Source: Amoebidium appalachense (lineage: Eukaryota > Ichthyosporea). From it: 64,000 nucleotides of DNA. Positions 59,911 through 64,000 of the stretch are shown here, one piece after another. The DNA lies in NCBI GenBank assembly GCA_963693365.1, contig CAVNZM010000004.1, positions 2,666,001-2,730,000 on the forward strand, read 5' to 3'. A model generated the notes under the pieces. That model worked only from the letters and a program-made list of their open reading frames with translations, made no database searches and was not told where the DNA came from. The translations under genes were made by a program, and so were the position numbers. Each line of letters begins with the position of its first letter. Positions within the stretch are counted from its first letter, which is position 1.

Positions 59911-60475
59911 ATGACTCAATATACCGGGCAGGGAGGTGGTCCCGGCACCGCCCCTTTGGACTTTGACGCTGAGATGAACAAACTATGTGAGACTCTCGAC
60001 TACTCGTAAGCCTCCCTTCTTCCCCTTCATAACCCTTCCAAAGTTGCCGTTTTTACTCTCTCGTCCTTGTAAACCACACCACCTAACCTTGCCGAATTTA
60101 CCCGGAAAGGAGAGTGTACTTCTCGTACTTTGGCTGTTCGCCACTTCTTTCTATCACCTTCTCCCCTCCCCCCCCTCCCCCCCCCCCCCCCCCCCTCTTT
60201 CCCCGATCCCTCCTTCTCCCCTCTCCCCCGCCTCTTCTGTTCGGCTCCCCTTTTTCTTGTTTCATTTCGCGTACTTTTTTATCGACCTCCTATTTCACTG
60301 TTTTGAACTGATCTTCGTCGTTCGAATTGGTGCAAGCAGGCCTGTGTTCACTACCGAACAGTGCCCTAAGCGCCAAGTGTATGTCTTTAGTTGATTCATT
60401 TTGGGCCAACACACACACAACACGGATGCACACATGCACGCACATATAACAATTGATGCACACACGCTCGCACGT

Positions 60476-60517
<42 letters not shown>

Positions 60518-60704
60518 CAAACACACACACACACACACACACCGTGATGCACGTGCGCGCACAGTCCACACGCCCATCGCATCTGCACACACACACACAC
60601 GCGCACATTGTTTGCGTGACACATTCGCATACACGCTGCTTCTCCTTTTCAATGCGCCTCTGCTCATTCTTTGCATTTGCCCTTTCCATTGCTAAGTCTT
60701 CTCG

Positions 60705-60748
<44 letters not shown>

Positions 60749-62444
60749 GGGGCTCCGCACCTGCCTTTCTTTCTCCTTCAGATTCTTTGCCCTTCCACTC
60801 CTAGTTTCTCTCCCAGTCACCCGCACGACTACTTGCATGTTCCAACGCTTATCTTTTACTTTTCCTCCTCGTGGCCCCACGCTCTCCCCCTTCTGCCCAT
60901 CTTCATCTACCTAATACTTAGAAATCGATGGTGCTAACAAATACATTCGATCGGTCGGTGAAACCTCTCTGGCCACATTTTTGATACCTTTATTGTCACT
61001 TTGTATCTTACATTTATTGTCTTAGAGAACAGAGATGCAACAACAACCTTCCCCCCCCTCCCCCCCCCCCCCCCCCCCCCCCTCTCCCCCCTTTTCCTCT
61101 CCCTGTTGCTGCCGATTTTCTTAGCCACGTGCTCTCTTTGGCACCTGCACATTCTTCTTCCGTCCGAATATTCATCTAACTGACCCCATCCATCTTCGCC
61201 TCCATGCACCTCCCTCATCACCCCTCACTCACCCCCCTCTTCCTACCCATTCCTCCCCCCTCCCCCTTTCCCCTCCTCCCCAACACACACACACACACGT
61301 ACAGGTTCACACACACCCACATGCACACTGCCACTGCCGCCACCAACTCCGCAGAAAGCTTTTCTCCCCCCCCTCCCCCCCCCTCCCTCCCTTCCTCCCC
61401 CCTCCCCCCCCCCCCCAAACTCTCCCCTCCCCCCTTTCTCTCTCTCTTCTCTCTCCCACCTCCCACTTCTGTCCTCCCTTACCCTCTCTCTTCGGATGAC
61501 CCCCGGTTGACCCACCTATTTTTCCCTTCACCCTTCTCCCCCTCCCCCCACCTCCCTCTCTCCCTCCTCCCCCCCCCCCCCCCCCTCCCTCCCTCCCTCT
61601 CCAGGTTTATAGATCTTCCAGAGCTCATAGACACTGAGCCACCAGTAGATGATGCTATTCCCCAGCCCCCACAGCCACCGGCCCAGTTGGACTTTTGGCA
61701 CACACTTGGGGCACAACCACAATCCCCACCCATGCAGTATCCATTTCTCTACCCTGCTAGCCCGAAGATGACCCAAGGACCAAATGTGAATGAAAATACG
61801 GAGGGTGGGGATGCTATGCAGAGCTGAAGAGGACGGATATATTTGAGTGTATGTGTTGTGGAGGGTGGTGGTGGATGCGGGATATGCGGGAGGGGAAGAG
61901 GGGAAGGGGGGGGGGGGGATTGAGGGAGAGATAGCATAGGCGGATGTGAGCGCTTGTTGGGCTGGTGTGCGTGCATGCATGTGTGATGTCTTTTAATGCT
62001 CATTAGACATGCCAGCATGTGTGTGTGTGGCTATGTGCATGTGTTTACTTGAGCATGAATTGCATGTGTGTGTGGGTATCATCAGGGTATGTGCATGTGC
62101 GGATACATAAATGTGTGTGTGTGTGTGGCTATGCCCATGTGCGCATAGGTGCTACTGTATGTATATTTATGTAATGTGGCCCGCATGTGTCCTATTTTTC
62201 TGTTCTAGCTTTTCATACTCCGGGGATGGGATGGTTCACTGAGACGAATTCGCCACACAGGCCAGATAATGACTCCATGTCTCCCTCAAGTCTCAACCCT
62301 TTTTTGGACGCGTTCAAGGTGATTTTCTCAGCAACACCAACGAGAAAGTGGGCACCAACTGGTAGCCAATCATCACCCTTCCCGGGGCTCTTCACTTGCA
62401 CGTACACGTTTAGGCACATGGGTCCACATCAATGCTGCTCCTAA
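59911..62444 (+). CDS. Unrecognised proline-rich protein, four exons
   Basis: Proposed exons are 59911-60005, 60340-60378, 61605-61804 and 62209-62444. The phases agree and the total is 570 nt (189 aa). Exon 1 gives MTQYTGQGGGPGTAPLDFDA and MNKLCETLDYS, ending TC|GTAAGC. Exon 2 gives PVFTTEQCPKRQ, ending GT|GTATGT. Exon 3 gives FIDLPELIDTEPPVDDAIPQ and a Pro/Gln-rich stretch. Exon 4 gives FHTPGMGWFTETNSPHRPDN and SMSPSSLNPFLDAFK. If exon 3 is not spliced at 61804, it stops at 61827 (118 aa). Short acidic and aromatic motifs in a Pro/Ser/Gln background suggest a disordered adaptor or activation domain, but I recognise no family. An AATAAA at 62852 fits the four-exon model. Confidence 0.5.

Positions 62445-64000
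<1,556 letters not shown>

Overview
The window is eukaryotic nuclear DNA. It has spliced genes with GT-AG introns, AATAAA signals, a piggyBac transposase, non-LTR and SINE-like debris, and a very high load of poly(C)/poly(G) runs and CA/TG microsatellites. The CKS protein lacks the insertion typical of fungal CKS proteins and reads like an animal one. A RUN-RBD-TBC Rab-GAP of the SGSM1/2 type is also present. Together these suggest a holozoan protist such as an ichthyosporean; this is an inference, not a species identification. Most long open frames are artefacts of repeats (poly-His/Thr, Cys/Val, Pro, Gly).

Layout. 1-290: fossil of a non-LTR reverse transcriptase (-). 1806-2558: PCL/PHO80-type cyclin (+). 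2.6-9.4 kb: repeats only. 9.48-14.42 kb: three-exon gene with a long coiled coil (-). 14.4-19.0 kb: intergenic, holding four 100-bp tandem repeats and a 30-nt perfect palindrome. 19.0-22.37 kb: tandem duplicate of the coiled-coil gene, lacking the coiled coil and carrying a 1-nt shift (-). 22.4-26.0 kb: repeats. 26010-28043: intact piggyBac-family transposase (+). 29.17-54.40 kb: one SGSM1/2-like gene (+) that I rebuilt as 33 exons with consistent phases throughout (1053 codons). 57.20-58.13 kb: CKS1 (+). 59.91-62.44 kb: unrecognised proline-rich gene (+). 62.5-64 kb: microsatellites.

How the genes relate. The cyclin and CKS1 are both cyclin-dependent kinase partners, but they lie 55 kb apart and nothing suggests joint regulation. 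The SGSM-like protein should act on Rab GTPases at membranes: RUN and RBD for binding, TBC for GTP hydrolysis, with both catalytic fingers present.

The most novel signal is a dispersed intronic element with at least seven copies. It has a tRNA-like A box and B box, 5'-truncated members, and a tail of poly(C) that in one copy runs into poly(A). Across the window, poly(C) is repeatedly followed by poly(A) on the same strand, and I saw no example of the opposite order. This suggests that many of the homopolymer tracts are old retroposon tails.
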